From assembly GCA_036365145.1 (NCBI GenBank), contig JAEOAD010002231.1, forward strand, positions 4,877,501 through 4,941,500: a stretch of 64,000 nt of DNA, read 5' to 3'. The notes below the pieces were generated by a model. That model saw only the letters and a list, made by a program, of their open reading frames with translations. It made no database searches and was not told the DNA's origin. This stretch comes from Orientallactaga sibirica (Eukaryota; Chordata; Mammalia; Rodentia; Dipodidae). Position 1 is the first letter of the stretch, and each line of letters begins with the position of its first letter. Below, piece by piece: positions 48,183 to 59,640 of the stretch. Both the position numbers and the translations under genes were made by a program.

Positions 48183-48370
48183 TGGGCTGGATAGATGGCT
48201 CAGTAGTTAAGGCGTTTGCTTGCAAAGCCTGGATTCCATTCCCCAGTACCCAGCTAAAGCCAGATAGATGTACAAGGTGTTCATTTGCGGTGGCTAGAGG
48301 CCTTGGTGTGCCCATTCTCTCTCTCTCTGCCTTTCTCTTATAAATAAGTAAATAAATAAATTAAAAGATG
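48183..48370 (+). mobile_element. tRNA-headed SINE with internal deletion
   Basis: The plus copy has the head 'gggctggatagatggctcag', 'aagccagata', a shortened body, (TC)n and (AAAT)n. Confidence 0.9.
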
Positions 48371-49417
48371 TTTTTAAAAAGAAATAAAAATGTACACTTG
48401 ATGCTAGATCCAGAGATGACATAAAATATCCTTTGATGCCTCCTTTTTGTTTGATGAGTTGGGTAGTATTTAATTGGCTTATTACAATCTTTGTCCACAA
48501 TGATCATTAAAGACAGTGTTTTGGTCTGTATTTAAGAAAGTGTCACTGGAAAAGAACCTTAACAAATAATTCTTTCCCACTGTATTATGCTTCAGAAAAA
48601 AAAAAAAAAAAAAAAAACAGTGAAAGGAAAATGCTATGTATTTCCTGGGAGTGAGGAAGGCTGTTGAAAGACCCTAGGGACAGCAGCAACTGGACGACCT
48701 CACAAAGGCCCTGGCAGCTGTGTCGGGCCTGTGGCGTTTGCTCCTGTCAGAGGTGTGATTAGTGCAATCCCCTAGTGCAACTGTCCATTGAGAGTGACCA
48801 ATTTAAAAACAAGGAGTGAGCCAGTTAATTACATCGTCAGCAATAAATCTAGCAGTGGGCCATGGAGGGCAGCCAGTCCTGTGATACGTCCAGGCAGCCA
48901 TCTGTACATCTTTCTCATCCACACCACATTTGTTGCTGTGGGATTGGTTTGGACAAGAGGCCTAGCAGACAGGTAGCAGGCAGGGACCGCAATTTCTCTT
49001 GTGGCTCTCTTCCTGATGTTTTACCCATTTTTGAGGAATTTTAAGAATCAATTAAGGATTAAACAAGAACCCTTTCTCTAAAGATTTAAAAAAGGAAAAG
49101 ATCATTATTATTCAAACTTGTTTTTATTCATTCCATAACATGTAATGAAATTTTTTGTCAGCTATCACCAGAACAGTATGCATGGCAGGAGAACTGAGTC
49201 CATTTGTGCAGAACAAAGAATGTTAGTTCACAGCACTAAAGATTTTCTGTCAGTGCATTGCCATTGTCTCTTTGGCAAAGTCACTGTGATGATATACGTG
49301 GACAGTTAAAATTGCTGTTGCCTGGTTCCTCATTTTGTTTTGCTTTGCAACTATTTGTTCCTCCTTCCTTGAACTTTAAACAAGATTTTAAAGAAATTAT
49401 TTAAAAATACAGGTGAT
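48371..49417. other. Unique sequence with candidate regulatory island
   Basis: An A-run lies at 48597-48617. The segment 48650-49080 is relatively GC-rich and complex ('ccagttaattacatcgtcag') and is one of the better candidates here for a conserved element. Two overlapping open frames of about 60 codons within it show no domain. Confidence 0.35.
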
Positions 49418-49617
49418 GGGCTGTAGGTATGGCTTAGCAGTTAAGGCACTAACCTGCAAAGCTAAAGGACCCAGGTTTGATTCCCCAGCACCTACCTAAG
49501 CCAGACGCACAGGGTGACACATGCGTCTGGAGTTCATTTGCAGTGGCTGAAGGCTCTGGAGTACCCATTCACAGTCTCTCTCTCTGCCTCTTTTCCTCTT
49601 AAATATAAATATAAATA
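49418..49617 (+). mobile_element. tRNA-headed SINE
   Basis: The plus copy has 'gggctgtaggtatggcttag' and 'aagccagacgcacagggtg'. Its (AAATAT)n tail runs into the next SINE. Confidence 0.9.
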
Positions 49618-49630
49618 TAAAAATATACAG

Positions 49631-49842
49631 GGGTTGGAGAGATGGCTTAACGGGTTAAAGGTACTTGCTTGCAAAGCCCAATGGTCCAGGTTCAAATCCC
49701 TAGTACCCAAGTAAAACCAGATGCACAAAGTAGTGTCTACATCTGGATTTAGTTAGCAGTGACAAGATGCCCTAGTGCATCTATTTCTTCTCTCTCTCCC
49801 TCTCCCTTCCTCTCAATCTGCCTTCCAATAAAAAAAAAAAAT
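49631..49842 (+). mobile_element. tRNA-headed SINE
   Basis: This is a second plus copy in tandem orientation, with 'ggggttggagagatggctta', 'aaccagatgcacaaagtag' and a pyrimidine-rich then A tail. It probably landed in the A-rich tail of the previous one. Confidence 0.9.
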
Positions 49843-49847
49843 TGGAG

Positions 49848-50012
49848 CTGAGCGTGTTGGCACATGCCTTTAATCCCAGCACTTGGGAGGCAGAGGTAGG
49901 AGGATTGCCATGAGATCAAGGCCACCCTGAGACTACATAATTAATCCCAGGCCAGCCTGGGCCAGAGTGAGACCCTACCTCAAAAAACCAAAACTAAATA
50001 AATAAATTAAAT
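49848..50012 (+). mobile_element. B1 SINE
   Basis: The plus B1 is well preserved: 'gctgagcgtgttggcacatg', 'cccagcacttgggaggcaga' and 'gagaccctacctcaaaa'. It sits right after the tail of the SINE to its left, making a triplet of SINEs. Confidence 0.95.
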
Positions 50013-50137
50013 TAAAATTATTTTAAAATACTATATAAAAGCAAAAAAAAAGTATTATATAAGACTTCAAGCATAGTGAGGTCTGTTACTTTGTTATTGA
50101 ATAACAACTGATTTCTAATGTCTTTAATTAAAGATGG

Positions 50138-50489
50138 TGTTGCAGTCAGGTTCACATTGCTGGCAGAAATCACCCGACTAAGAGCAGCTTGTGGGGAAAA
50201 AAAGAGGTTTATTTTGGCTTACAGGCTTGAGGGGGAAGCTCCATGATGGCAGGAAAAATGATGGCATGAGCAGAGGGTGGACATCACCCTCTGGTCAACA
50301 TAAGATGAACAACAGCAACCGGAGAATGTGCCAAACACTGGCAAGGGGAAGCTGGCTATAATACCCATAAGCCCGTCCCCAACAATACTCTGCCTCCAGG
50401 AGGTGTTAATTCCCAATTTGCCATCAGCTGGGAACCTAGCATTCAGAACACTTGAAGTTTATGGAGGACACCTGAATCAAACCACCACA
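50138..50489 (-). mobile_element. Solo MaLR LTR (same family as 3884-7050)
   Basis: This 352-bp LTR starts 'tgttgcagtc' and ends 'ccaccaca' on the plus strand. It is flanked by perfect 5-bp duplications, 'gatgg' (50133-50137 and 50490-50494). Solo state implies LTR-LTR recombination after insertion. Confidence 0.92.
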
Positions 50490-50494
50490 GATGG

Positions 50495-51528
50495 TGAAGT
50501 GTTGAATAGATCTTTCCAGAGGGAGACTTCTCTAGTTCTGCTTGAGTGTGGGAGAGTACTTAGAATCAAATGGGCCTTTCCCTCTCTGCATGCCCAGTGG
50601 GCAGCAGGTAGGCATTGGATGAAAACACCCTACAAGCTTGAACAAATGTAATTCCAGGCCTCTTCTATTTCTTCTTCACTCCATATTGTCTCCTTTTTTC
50701 ACTTGTTACTTTATTTTTTCATTGTCTTTTTTAAAACCAATATTTGATCTTGTCATCTCTGATTTTATCCAAAAATGTGAAGCACAAACAAGTATTTTAA
50801 ATGAATGATTATTTAAGCTTTCTTATTTCCTAAAGTAGAGGAGAGAAATAATGTACCCTTGTCTCTAGCTAGAGCTTTCTTAATGAGCCAAGAGCTATTT
50901 TCTTAAATGATCAGCATGAACAGAGACCAAGAGAAAGATAATAAGAATTTCAATAAATTCACCTTCTAGGTTTGTTCCATTTTGCCTTAAATAGATTTGA
51001 TGATGGGTTGGTATTTTTAAATAGATTATTATTCTTATGAGAGGAAGAGAACACATTGACATTTCATTTCAAATACAATGTAGGCTTTAGATGGAAAATG
51101 AATTTTGTGATATTATAGTAACTATTGTATGTTTTCATTCTTCCCTTTTGGGAAGAATGAAAAACAATTTTTTCCTACCTCCTTCTCTTCCATCTTCTCT
51201 CTTCTTCTGTCTTTTCATTACTCCTTTTGTTTAATTCTTTATCATTAGATTCTTAATATATTTCAAGACTGATAGGTGCTGTTTAAAAGTGATAAAGACT
51301 GTTTATGCCATTAAGAATCTGGTGTATGAGAGTGATTTTGATTCTTTGTGTAAGTACTTTTGAACGTGCATTATGATACGTCTTTACAAAAGATCTGTAT
51401 GAGAGGTCTAGGAAAATTCTCCCATGGGCAGGATCCTCTCCTTTTTCACAGTAGAAATCTGAAGACTGCTTAAGCATCAATTAGGTAAATAGGATTATAG
51501 ACTGTGTAAGGCACTGGAACCATCAAGA
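50495..51528. other. Unique AT-rich sequence
   Basis: No repeat family is recognised. It contains a perfect 14-bp inverted repeat at 51132-51163 with a TTTT loop. Confidence 0.45.
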
Positions 51529-51540
51529 ACAAGGCAACAG

Positions 51541-51785
51541 GGCTGGAGAGATGGCTTAGTGGTTAAGGTGCTTGCTTGCAAAGCTAAAGGACCCAGGTTG
51601 GATTCCCCAGTACCCATATAAAGCCAGATGTACAATGTGGCACATGCATCTGGAGTTTGTTTGCAGTGCCCAGAGGCCCTGGCATACCCATTCTTTCTCT
51701 CTCTATCTGCCTCTTTCTCTCTTTTGTCTCTCTCAAATAAATAAATAAAGGAATAAATAAATAAATGTTTTTTTTTTTTTAAAGG
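51541..51785 (+). mobile_element. tRNA-headed SINE, full length
   Basis: This is a well-preserved plus copy with a perfect 12-bp target duplication, 'acaaggcaacag', at 51529-51540 and 51786-51797. It is probably one of the younger insertions. Confidence 0.95.
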
Positions 51786-52079
51786 ACAAGGCAACAGAAT
51801 TGAAGAGAGAATTAAGGATTTCCAGGGCTATTTCTGTTGCACGTCCTCCAAAGAAGTTTCTGGTTTCTAGCGTGGAGTGTATGGATGCACGTGTATATTG
51901 ATCTTTTCATTCAGACCACAAGAAGTATCATACTTGTCTAAACAGGATGGGCTGAGAATTTAGAAAATTCTGAAAAGGAGAAAGGAACGCTTCTTAGACA
52001 TGAGCAATATCATAAAGTTTAACTGGCTTTTTTGTCATATGCTAATCACTATGTTAAATGACATATTGTAAGATAAAGT

Positions 52080-52672
52080 ATATGTTCACTTATCCTTTGA
52101 TGAGCGAACAGGAGTGAGGAGTGTGTGCCATTGAAAGGCAGCCTTGTGCAAATTACTGATTACTGACAATTACTGAAAATGCTTCAGGAAGGTGAAATGC
52201 AAGATAAGGTAGAAATACCTCTGCAAGCTGATGAACCACAGAGTATCGAGAATGAGCTGACCATCCAGGTGATTCACTGCATGCTGCATTGGAACAAGAA
52301 TGATCTAAGGTGAAAGTATTACAAGCAGAATTAGCCACATACCAGGGCGTCAGAAAAGGGAAAAGAAACTGAATCAGACCATTGTAGGTGATTGAATAGC
52401 CTATGATGTCAACACAAATATTAAAGCTTTCAGGGTTTTGCAAAAATATGTATATTTAATGCTGTACAACTGCTAAGCTATGCAGTTGTCTGAAGGAAAT
52501 AAAAGCATCTAGCTCACTAATAGTCTATAACTTTATGTCCTTTTGGCTTAAAGTTAAAAAGAATTATAGAATTCCAGCAGAACTTGATTATTGTTTACTA
52601 TCCAAACTTCTTATCACTTTAGTTTTTCATCAGTCAATAAAATTAATTTACTCTACCACTAAAAAAAAAAAG
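52080..52672 (+). pseudogene. Possible processed retrocopy of an unidentified transcript
   Basis: The right end has the hallmarks of a retroposed mRNA: AATAAA in 'cagtcaataaaattaa' (about 52637), 16 bases of unique sequence, then an A-run at about 52660-52671. The sequence to the left looks like a 3' UTR and possibly a short C-terminal coding part; one plus frame near 52170-52310 is open for about 45 codons. I cannot name the parent gene, and the left boundary and target duplication are not resolved. It could instead be unrelated AT-rich DNA with a chance A-run. Confidence 0.4.
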
Positions 52673-52884
52673 TGAAAGGAGGAAAAATATACATAGTATA
52701 TTCAGAAGCAATGAAAAGATCCCTTTGTGAGCATTAGGAGCAATTTATTGGAGGTAATTATTGAGGCCAACATGTAGATTGTTGGTTGACAGAAAAAAAT
52801 GGGGCTTAGTTTTATAATAAGTAGGAGCCATTGAAAATTTTAGAGCAGATGATTATAGTATTATAGGATGTGACTTAGAAGAAG

Positions 52885-52969
52885 CAAGGGAGATTGTTCA
52901 GTGGTTAAAGGCATTTGGTTTCAAAGCCTGCTGGCCTGAGTTCAATTCTCCAGAATTCACATAAACCCA
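52885..52969 (+). mobile_element. tRNA-headed SINE, left part (split)
   Basis: The head and box region ('gattgttcagtggttaaagg', 'gttcaattctccagaattca') stop abruptly at 'ataaaccca'. The body resumes at about 54795, so this SINE was split by the insertion between. Confidence 0.85.
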
Positions 52970-54792
52970 TGTGTTGAATAGCATATTCCTTAGAATCCAA
53001 ATACTCTCTTGAAGAGAGGAAGGAGGCTCTAATTCAGGAAGTCAAGTCTTGGAGACCTGAAACTCAAGGTCACACAACTCCTTCCCAAGGTTATGTTAAT
53101 TAGAAACTGAAGCATTCCTTCCTGGGAGAAGGGGAGGATTGAAGTTCCTGAGAATCAGGAAGTCAACAAGTCTGGGAAAGGGTTGCAAGACCCTGCCCTA
53201 AACTATATAAAGAGAAAACCATTGCTTGGAGAGGAGACTCTCCCATTAAGCTCCCTGCAAGATGTGTAGTATGCTTCAGACTCTCAGACCAGCCACACAG
53301 CCTTCAGGTTGCTCCAGGGATGCAGCTTCCATGAGAGGCATGAGAGAGGCAGCTATGGGGAGGTCATCCTCCAAGATAGGGTGAGACTTGTATGATATGG
53401 CTGCTTTGGGGTCTCTCTGCTCTGTAAGTAAGCCCTTGCCCCTGAGGTTGAGGGAAGAACATTTGCCAGGGTAATCCCCACCACATAGTAAGAGGCTATG
53501 AGGAGTTCAAAGTCCAGGATGGGGTCAGATTTTTCAGTGGTATGACTGCTTTGGCGTCCCCATTGCTCCTTTAATCAACCCCTCTCCCTGCTCTCTAAGT
53601 AGCCCCAATAAACTCATTAGTTCACCAGATATGGTTTTGGTGCAATTTTGATGTGTCATCTGTGCCCTATCTGGGGTGAAGACATGTGTTTGCATCACCC
53701 CAGGAAAAAATTTTCCTGTGACAGTGAAGGAGGCTAGGAGAAAGCAATTTTCTTTTAGTCAGTTTCACTTTGAAATTGAGGCCCAGTGAGAACTAGGAGA
53801 TTCCACCCTACATGCCACCTTGCCCTGGCACAAGAATGGAACCTGAATGGAATGTGTCTGATTGAGACTGATCTACAGCACCCCCTGGTGCCCAAAGTCT
53901 AACACAGTAGCTAAGTAAATGGCCCAGATGGGCTGGCCCTGGGAACTGCCCTCCAAACCTACAAACCCATTTGGTCTTCCCCTTGCATACCTGAATCTGA
54001 CAAAGGTACACATTTTCTATATTATAAAGTCTGTAGCCTTCTTCCTGTCAGCTCTCTCTGCATTCGCTCTCATTCCTTCTTGGATACACATGAGTGGCTT
54101 CCTATCTCATAAGTGGCTGGGTAGGTGTGAAGGAAACAAAACACTGTTTCTTGGTCTGGATGGCTTTTCTGCTGGCCTCTGCTTTATACTTTAGGGCAAC
54201 TTCTCACTTTAATTACATGTATGACTTTCCTCTGGTCTCTGAATCTACCCTATACGTATTTTCATTATACTCTAGATCTTCCATGTAAGTGCTTTGTCTA
54301 ACTCTAGGCCAGTTACCTGGTAAGTACTCTAAACTCTGGGTAACCATGGGTATAAAACTCTTTAATACTCATTGCTCAACTGAGTATTTTCCCTCTGATA
54401 GTTTTCCTTAAGTCACCACCATTTGCCCTTTTAAGTTTCTTCCATGTGGAAACTCAGGATGGATGCTATGGGGGTTCCTCCTGAGTCTCCTTACACAAGC
54501 ACCTAAATTCTACTTTCCACATGTTTGTAGCTTTACACTTACCTATCTTCAGTTTCTTTTAAGTCCACACCCTTGCAGCTTTACTCTAACCTCTCCTTAA
54601 AGGCCTCAGTTTCTCTTAAGTCCCAATCTCCATTAAATAAACCCACAATTTGTCATTTTCCCCTAAATAAACTTAATAGTTCATAATTATCCTTCTTGAG
54701 CCCATCTTTATAAATATCTTAATAAATGTAGGACAGAACCCAAAACTGGGGGTTCATAAATTTTAGGAGACCCCTCCTGAACTCCAAAATCC
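52970..54792 (+). mobile_element. Unidentified LTR-like insertion (about 1.8 kb) inside a SINE
   Basis: The left 754 bases (52970-53723) look like an LTR. They start 'tgtgttgaat', have TATATAA at 53204-53210 and AATAAA at 53607-53612, and end 'ttttcctgtgaca'. The following 1.07 kb has no open frame above about 90 codons and contains several AATAAA signals around 54630-54730; it may be internal sequence or a second, different LTR. I could not find a clear target duplication or a matching second LTR. The exact family is unknown to me. Confidence 0.5.
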
Positions 54793-54910
54793 TGCATCAA
54801 CATCATGTACCAGGATTTCATTTTCAGTGGCAAGAGGCTCTGGTGTGTCTAACTTCATTTCCCTCACTTTTTCCTCTTTGCTTTCAAATAAATAAATAAA
54901 ATATTTTTAA
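54793..54910 (+). mobile_element. tRNA-headed SINE, right part (split)
   Basis: This resumes the SINE begun at 52885, with 'atttcattttcagtggcaag', 'aggctctggtgtg', a pyrimidine tail and 'aaataaataaataaa'. Confidence 0.85.
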
Positions 54911-55524
54911 AAGAAATAAGAATAGAAGACAGAGTGAATGACACCATGATGGTTTAGACAACTATAGAGAATGAATATGAGAGTGAGGGGTAGGTGTGAA
55001 ACATATACCAGAACATGAGCTCTACAAACCTACGTGAAAATGGACATGAACCACCGGGATTTATTTATGAAACTAGAGTTCAGGGAAGGGGCCATTTTTA
55101 AGTATCAGTTTGAGAATCAAGTGCTAACACTTACTTTGTGACCTTAGGCAAGCTTTGTTTAACCATTGTGAATATCAATGTGATTGTTTTATTTTTATAA
55201 AGTAGAAAACAATCCTTATTTAGTATACATGAGGTCCTGTGTTCAATGCTCAGTACTGCATTAAAAAAATTCTTGGGGAAAGGGAGACATTTCATTCAGT
55301 GATAAATTGTCCATGCGCTGGAAAATAAGCCCCCAGCCATGCCCATGTAAACAATCTTAATTAAACTCAGTGGGTCATTCACATACATGCAAGTAGAAGG
55401 GTGACTATTTGGGAAGAAGAAGGGGTTTATCAAGAGTGTAAGGGAGGTAAGGGAAGGGAATGCATGAATATGATAAAATACATCATATATATGTATATGT
55501 GTGTGTGTATATATATATATAAAG
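54911..55524. other. Unique sequence with MIR and ID-like remnants
   Basis: The segment 55115-55175 carries a MIR core ('cttactttgtgaccttaggc'). The segment 55215-55262 resembles the end of an ID element ('gaggtcctgtgttcaatgct'). A TATA/GTGT microsatellite lies at 55483-55522. Confidence 0.45.
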
Positions 55525-55784
55525 TCAATATTATTTTGGAGAGAGACAGAGACAGAGGGAGAGGAAGACAGATAGAGATGGGCGCGCCAGCAGTCTCTCA
55601 GCTGCTGTGAATGAAATCCAGATGCGTGCGCCCCCTTGTGGTCAAGTGTGGCCTTGCGCCCTTGCATCACTTTGCATCTGGCTAAACGTGGGACCTGGAG
55701 ATTGGAACCGCTGGAGATTGGAACCAGTGTTCTTAGGCTTAGGAGGCAGGCACCTTAACCACTAAGCAATCTCTCCAGCCCTAA
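55525..55784 (-). mobile_element. tRNA-headed SINE, long variant
   Basis: The minus copy has about 35 additional bases after 'ccccttgtg', as in 11554-11783. It also has a private 16-bp tandem duplication, 'ctggagattggaacc', at about 55697-55728. The head ends 'aatctctccagccc'. Confidence 0.9.
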
Positions 55785-56130
55785 GTCATTATTTTTAAAA
55801 TAATAAAATAGCAATTATGTCCATGAAACATGGAACACCAACCCTTCCAAAATTTAGTAAATATGTATGTTAATAAATATCTATCATATTCTTGTATATT
55901 ATTGGCACTGGAGTATTTTCTCTGAGAAACTGAATGTTAATTAGACAAAGGTCTACCCTTAGGAACTTAGAACCACATAAGGGTGAAGGTATGTGATATA
56001 CAGAGGCACCTATGACACATTTGAATTCTAGGATGGGAATTATTTTTAACTGTGGTAAGCATGCCTAAAGAAGAAAGTAAATGTGCTAGTCCTGCCAATT
56101 TACTAGTATGCATGACTATATATTAAGATA
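55785..56130. other. Unique sequence
   Basis: Nothing is recognised here. Confidence 0.4.
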
Positions 56131-56265
56131 TATAAAAATGCAGGACAGAGGTCACACATGCGCACAAGGTGACACATGCATCTGGAGTTATATTGCAGTT
56201 GCTAGAGGCCCTGGCAGGCCAATTTTCCCCCCTCTCCCTTTCATAAAAAATTTTAAAAAGATGCA
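56131..56265 (+). mobile_element. tRNA-headed SINE, head missing
   Basis: It begins inside the body ('gcgcacaaggtgacacatgc') and has 'gctagaggccctggcagg' and an A-rich tail. Confidence 0.8.
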
Positions 56266-56290
56266 TAAAGATATTTTAGTAGTGGTTTAG

Positions 56291-56638
56291 TGTTGCAGTC
56301 AGGTTTGCATTGCTGGCAGAAATCACCCAACCAAGAGCAACTTGTGGAAAAAAAGGATTTATTTTGGCTTGCAGACTCGAAAGGCAGCTTAATCATGGCA
56401 GGGGAAAACAAGAGCATGAGCAGAATATGGACATCACCCCCTGACCAACATAAGGTGGACAATAGCAACAGGAGAGTGTGCCAAACACTGGTAAGGGGAA
56501 ACTGGCTATAACACCCATAAGCCCACCCCCAAAAATACACTGCCTCCAAGAGACAATAATTTCCAAATCTCCATCAGCTGGGAACCTAGCATTCAGAACA
56601 CCTAAGTTTATGGGGGACATCTGGATCAAACCTTCACA
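56291..56638 (-). mobile_element. Solo MaLR LTR (same family as 3884-7050)
   Basis: It starts 'tgttgcagtcaggtttgc' and ends 'accttcaca'. It is more diverged than the copies at 3884-7050 and 50138-50489. I see no matching 5-bp target duplication (left 'tttag', right 'atata'), so it may be older or rearranged. Confidence 0.88.
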
Positions 56639-56890
56639 ATATATAAGTACAGTTTGTTTGAAAGTTTAGAACAATATCAGAAGCTCTTTGAATATCTTAC
56701 ATATTAGGCTTCATGATATAAAGGTGCCTCACTGACAGAGTGAAGCAGGTAGAAGGGAAACATTATCAGAGCAGTGCTCTGTTTATAATTATGTGGGCCA
56801 CAATTTGAATGACTTGGTTTAAAAGAAGACTTTTCTTAGCATGACCTCATAACTCAAGAGTGAAGGGATAAAGAAGTAAACTTGGAGACT

Positions 56891-57040
56891 AGGCATGGTG
56901 GTGCACACCTTTAATCACAGCACTCAGGAGGCTGAAGTAGGAGGATCCCCATGAGTTCAAGACCACCCTGAGACTATTAGTGAATTCCAGGTCAACCTGG
57001 GCTAAAGAGACATACTACCTTGAAAAACAAAACCAAAACA
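56891..57040 (+). mobile_element. B1 SINE
   Basis: The plus B1 has 'ggcatggtggtgcacacctt', 'aatcacagcactcaggaggc' and 'aattccaggtcaacctgggc', with an A/C-rich tail. Confidence 0.95.
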
Positions 57041-59429
57041 AAAGAAGTCAACTTTGGTACAGACAATGGAATTTTACTGTGAAGAAGGCCAATGAGGAAA
57101 ACTATAAAATATATACTCAAAAATACTAAGGAGTTTTGTTAGAATTTGGGGACAGAGCAAGGGAAATAAAACATTCTTTGAGTATATGAAATTCAATGTC
57201 ATGCCCATGACAGAAGCAGGAGTAATTGAATCTGTGAATTGTTTTGCACAATAATTTGTATTTTGGATTATTGGATTTCAAGTGTAAGTGAAATAGCCAT
57301 TTAGTCATGCTTAATAGATAGTTGGAAATATAGGTAGGGAAATAGGAGAGATGTCAAATTCAAAGATATAACCTAAGTATACACTACATACTATTAAAGT
57401 AAGTACATTTTCATAATGGGAATGAAGAAAGCATGAAGATTAGATGAGAAATGAATATAAGAATAGAGGTGAAGGATAATAATCTTGAGAAGCTAAAATG
57501 AGGTCAAAGAGACAAAGAAAAAAGGAGAGTCATAAAAGGTAGTAACACACACTTTGAAGAAGGATATTGTCTAAAAGGAAATCCCAAAGGGAGCTCATAT
57601 AGAGGCAAGGGAGCTTAGCATTTTGAATTTTATTGCACTAATTGGACTTGACTTGATTTGGGTGGTCACAGAACCACATCAGAAGGAAGCCAGCCCTGTA
57701 GAGAAACACATGAGAGATGGGGGAGAACTGATTAGAAGAGAACACTGCCACTTTAGCTTAAGAACAAAAGGAATACTGGAGTGAATCTTTCCTGTGGTTG
57801 TTTGAAGGATTGTTAGCTTTGAAATGTCCACCTATTCTATCAGAATCCTCTGTACTCCTGTGGAAATCATGGTAGGTATTTAGTTGCAGAATTGTTGCCA
57901 GACCTGTGGATAGCACCTTAGATCAATACCTATTATTTTAATGCACTTACTTGTCTCTACTATTTTTCAGTAATAAATGCTTTCATTCAACCTTTATTGT
58001 TTGAGACTTTTATGTCAATATTGTAGATAATCACTTCACAATTTTTTATTTTTATTAATTCACTTAAAGGTGAGGTAATTTCCTTTGGACTGAATTGGCC
58101 CTGTTTTTTGTGGAACCTTCACTTACTTGATGGTTGGCTTTCATTAGAGATGAGGATTCAGAACTTTGTCCAGCTACACTGTGGTGTGGGCTTGGATGTG
58201 CCTCAGGATGATGTGAAATGAAGCTGTCACAGCCACAGGAAGGAAGGCATGTGCTCCATGAGATGCCTTTCACGCTCTCACGTTAATGACGTCTCATTCA
58301 GTACCTCACTATAACCTGTACCACTAAAAATATGATGGTCTAAGAAAAACCCATTCTGTCCTTCCAAAGATCTCTGAAGGTCTCAAAAACAATCTTTAAA
58401 AATCAGTATAATTTTACCAAGTCACACAGAGGGCATTGGAAATTTTAAAGATTTCAGATGTTCTTAGGAGGAGAACAGTATAGCATGTAGTTCATATATT
58501 TCTTCTGGACCATCAAAGATGGTTACATTCCTGGATTGTGTCAGTTTACTTTGTCCAGTTTTCTTTCCGTGTGTTTCTGTCTAGAAGGCATCTTATGGCC
58601 TGATGTCTGTTGGGATTAGACCAGATGTTAGGCACACTGTGGTTCTTGCTGGTACACAAGTTTCTCTAGAGCTGCTCCTATCAATCTCTAGCACGTTTCT
58701 CTCTCCCTGATGTAAGACCCTTGGGCAGCAGCGTTTTGTAATGCTGGATCTAAATATGCAACATCCCTGGAGATGATGGTGTGATACGGTGCTATCTCCA
58801 TGTTGTTTACTTTCTCTGTTCTCTTAATCACTTAATACGAAGAGCATGCATATTCAACTTTGACCCTTTGATCAATGCAGATCTTTCCATTCTCTGAATA
58901 CCATGGCAAAAGAAAGCAGTATTATGTGACAGAAAGAGGTCAAGATTTATAATGTCTGGGTTGTGGCTTCAGGTTTGGAGTTTTGACTTAAGTTTGGTGT
59001 TTTGTGCCTTAGTTATCCCCTGTGCCATATTAAAGTTGGAGGTAGATAATCTTCAAGGACCAAGGCCAGATCAAGACTTGACCTGGAATAGGTATTGCCA
59101 AATGGTGTAGCAGTCCAAATTGGTAATTTTCAGTTGCTTAACATGTATTAGTGCAGTTGGGGTGGATTAGGTTACTACAGGGAACCTTTATTCCTCCACT
59201 TGAGGTGCTTTTCTTCAATTGCTGCAGTGAGATCAATTCATATTTTCCTGGATATTCAAGGACTCACTCTCCTTTGTCAACTGGCTCTTTATCTCTTATG
59301 AACTCCCTCATTGTTTCAGTATCTTTGTATGTTAATGCTCAAGAATGTCCATTACTGTAGTGTTGACAAGGTTCCTTTGATCCTTTGTCATTTAGTTACC
59401 CCAATTTTAACCAGCTCTGCCCTTTCCTG
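57041..59429. other. Unique, repeat-poor sequence
   Basis: It is 2.4 kb without a recognised transposon. Minor open frames (60-70 codons, both strands) show no domains. Confidence 0.45.
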
Positions 59430-59640
59430 CCTGAATTTTCCTGCCTAAAATATCCATGCTCTCTTTCTCCTACTTGTTTCCAAATGGTCCAGCCTTATTT
59501 ATCCTAGGTACAGATTTCCCCTGATGTCTCAACATAGAATGAGGTGTTCTCACCTCTGTGCTCCCATGTGTTTCATCCTTCTTTGCATAATTTATTTTAT
59601 TGCTGCAATTATTTGCTTATAGATCTATTTTAATAGGATT
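59430..59640 (+). mobile_element. L2 LINE fragment (ancient)
   Basis: L2-like phrases 'cacctctgtgctcccatgtg' and 'ttattgctgcaattatttgc' occur in the expected order. Divergence is high. Confidence 0.45.

Noticed and set aside
48597..48617. A-run as the tail of a processed pseudogene
   Set aside because: No AATAAA precedes it at the right distance and no mRNA-like body is recognisable.
51541..51640. tRNA gene-like sequence (A- and B-box-like strings)
   Set aside because: These belong to the tRNA-derived head of a SINE repeated about thirty times in the window, not to a functional tRNA gene.
52153..52443. 96-codon open frame on the minus strand
   Set aside because: It is antisense to the possible retrocopy and shows no known family features.
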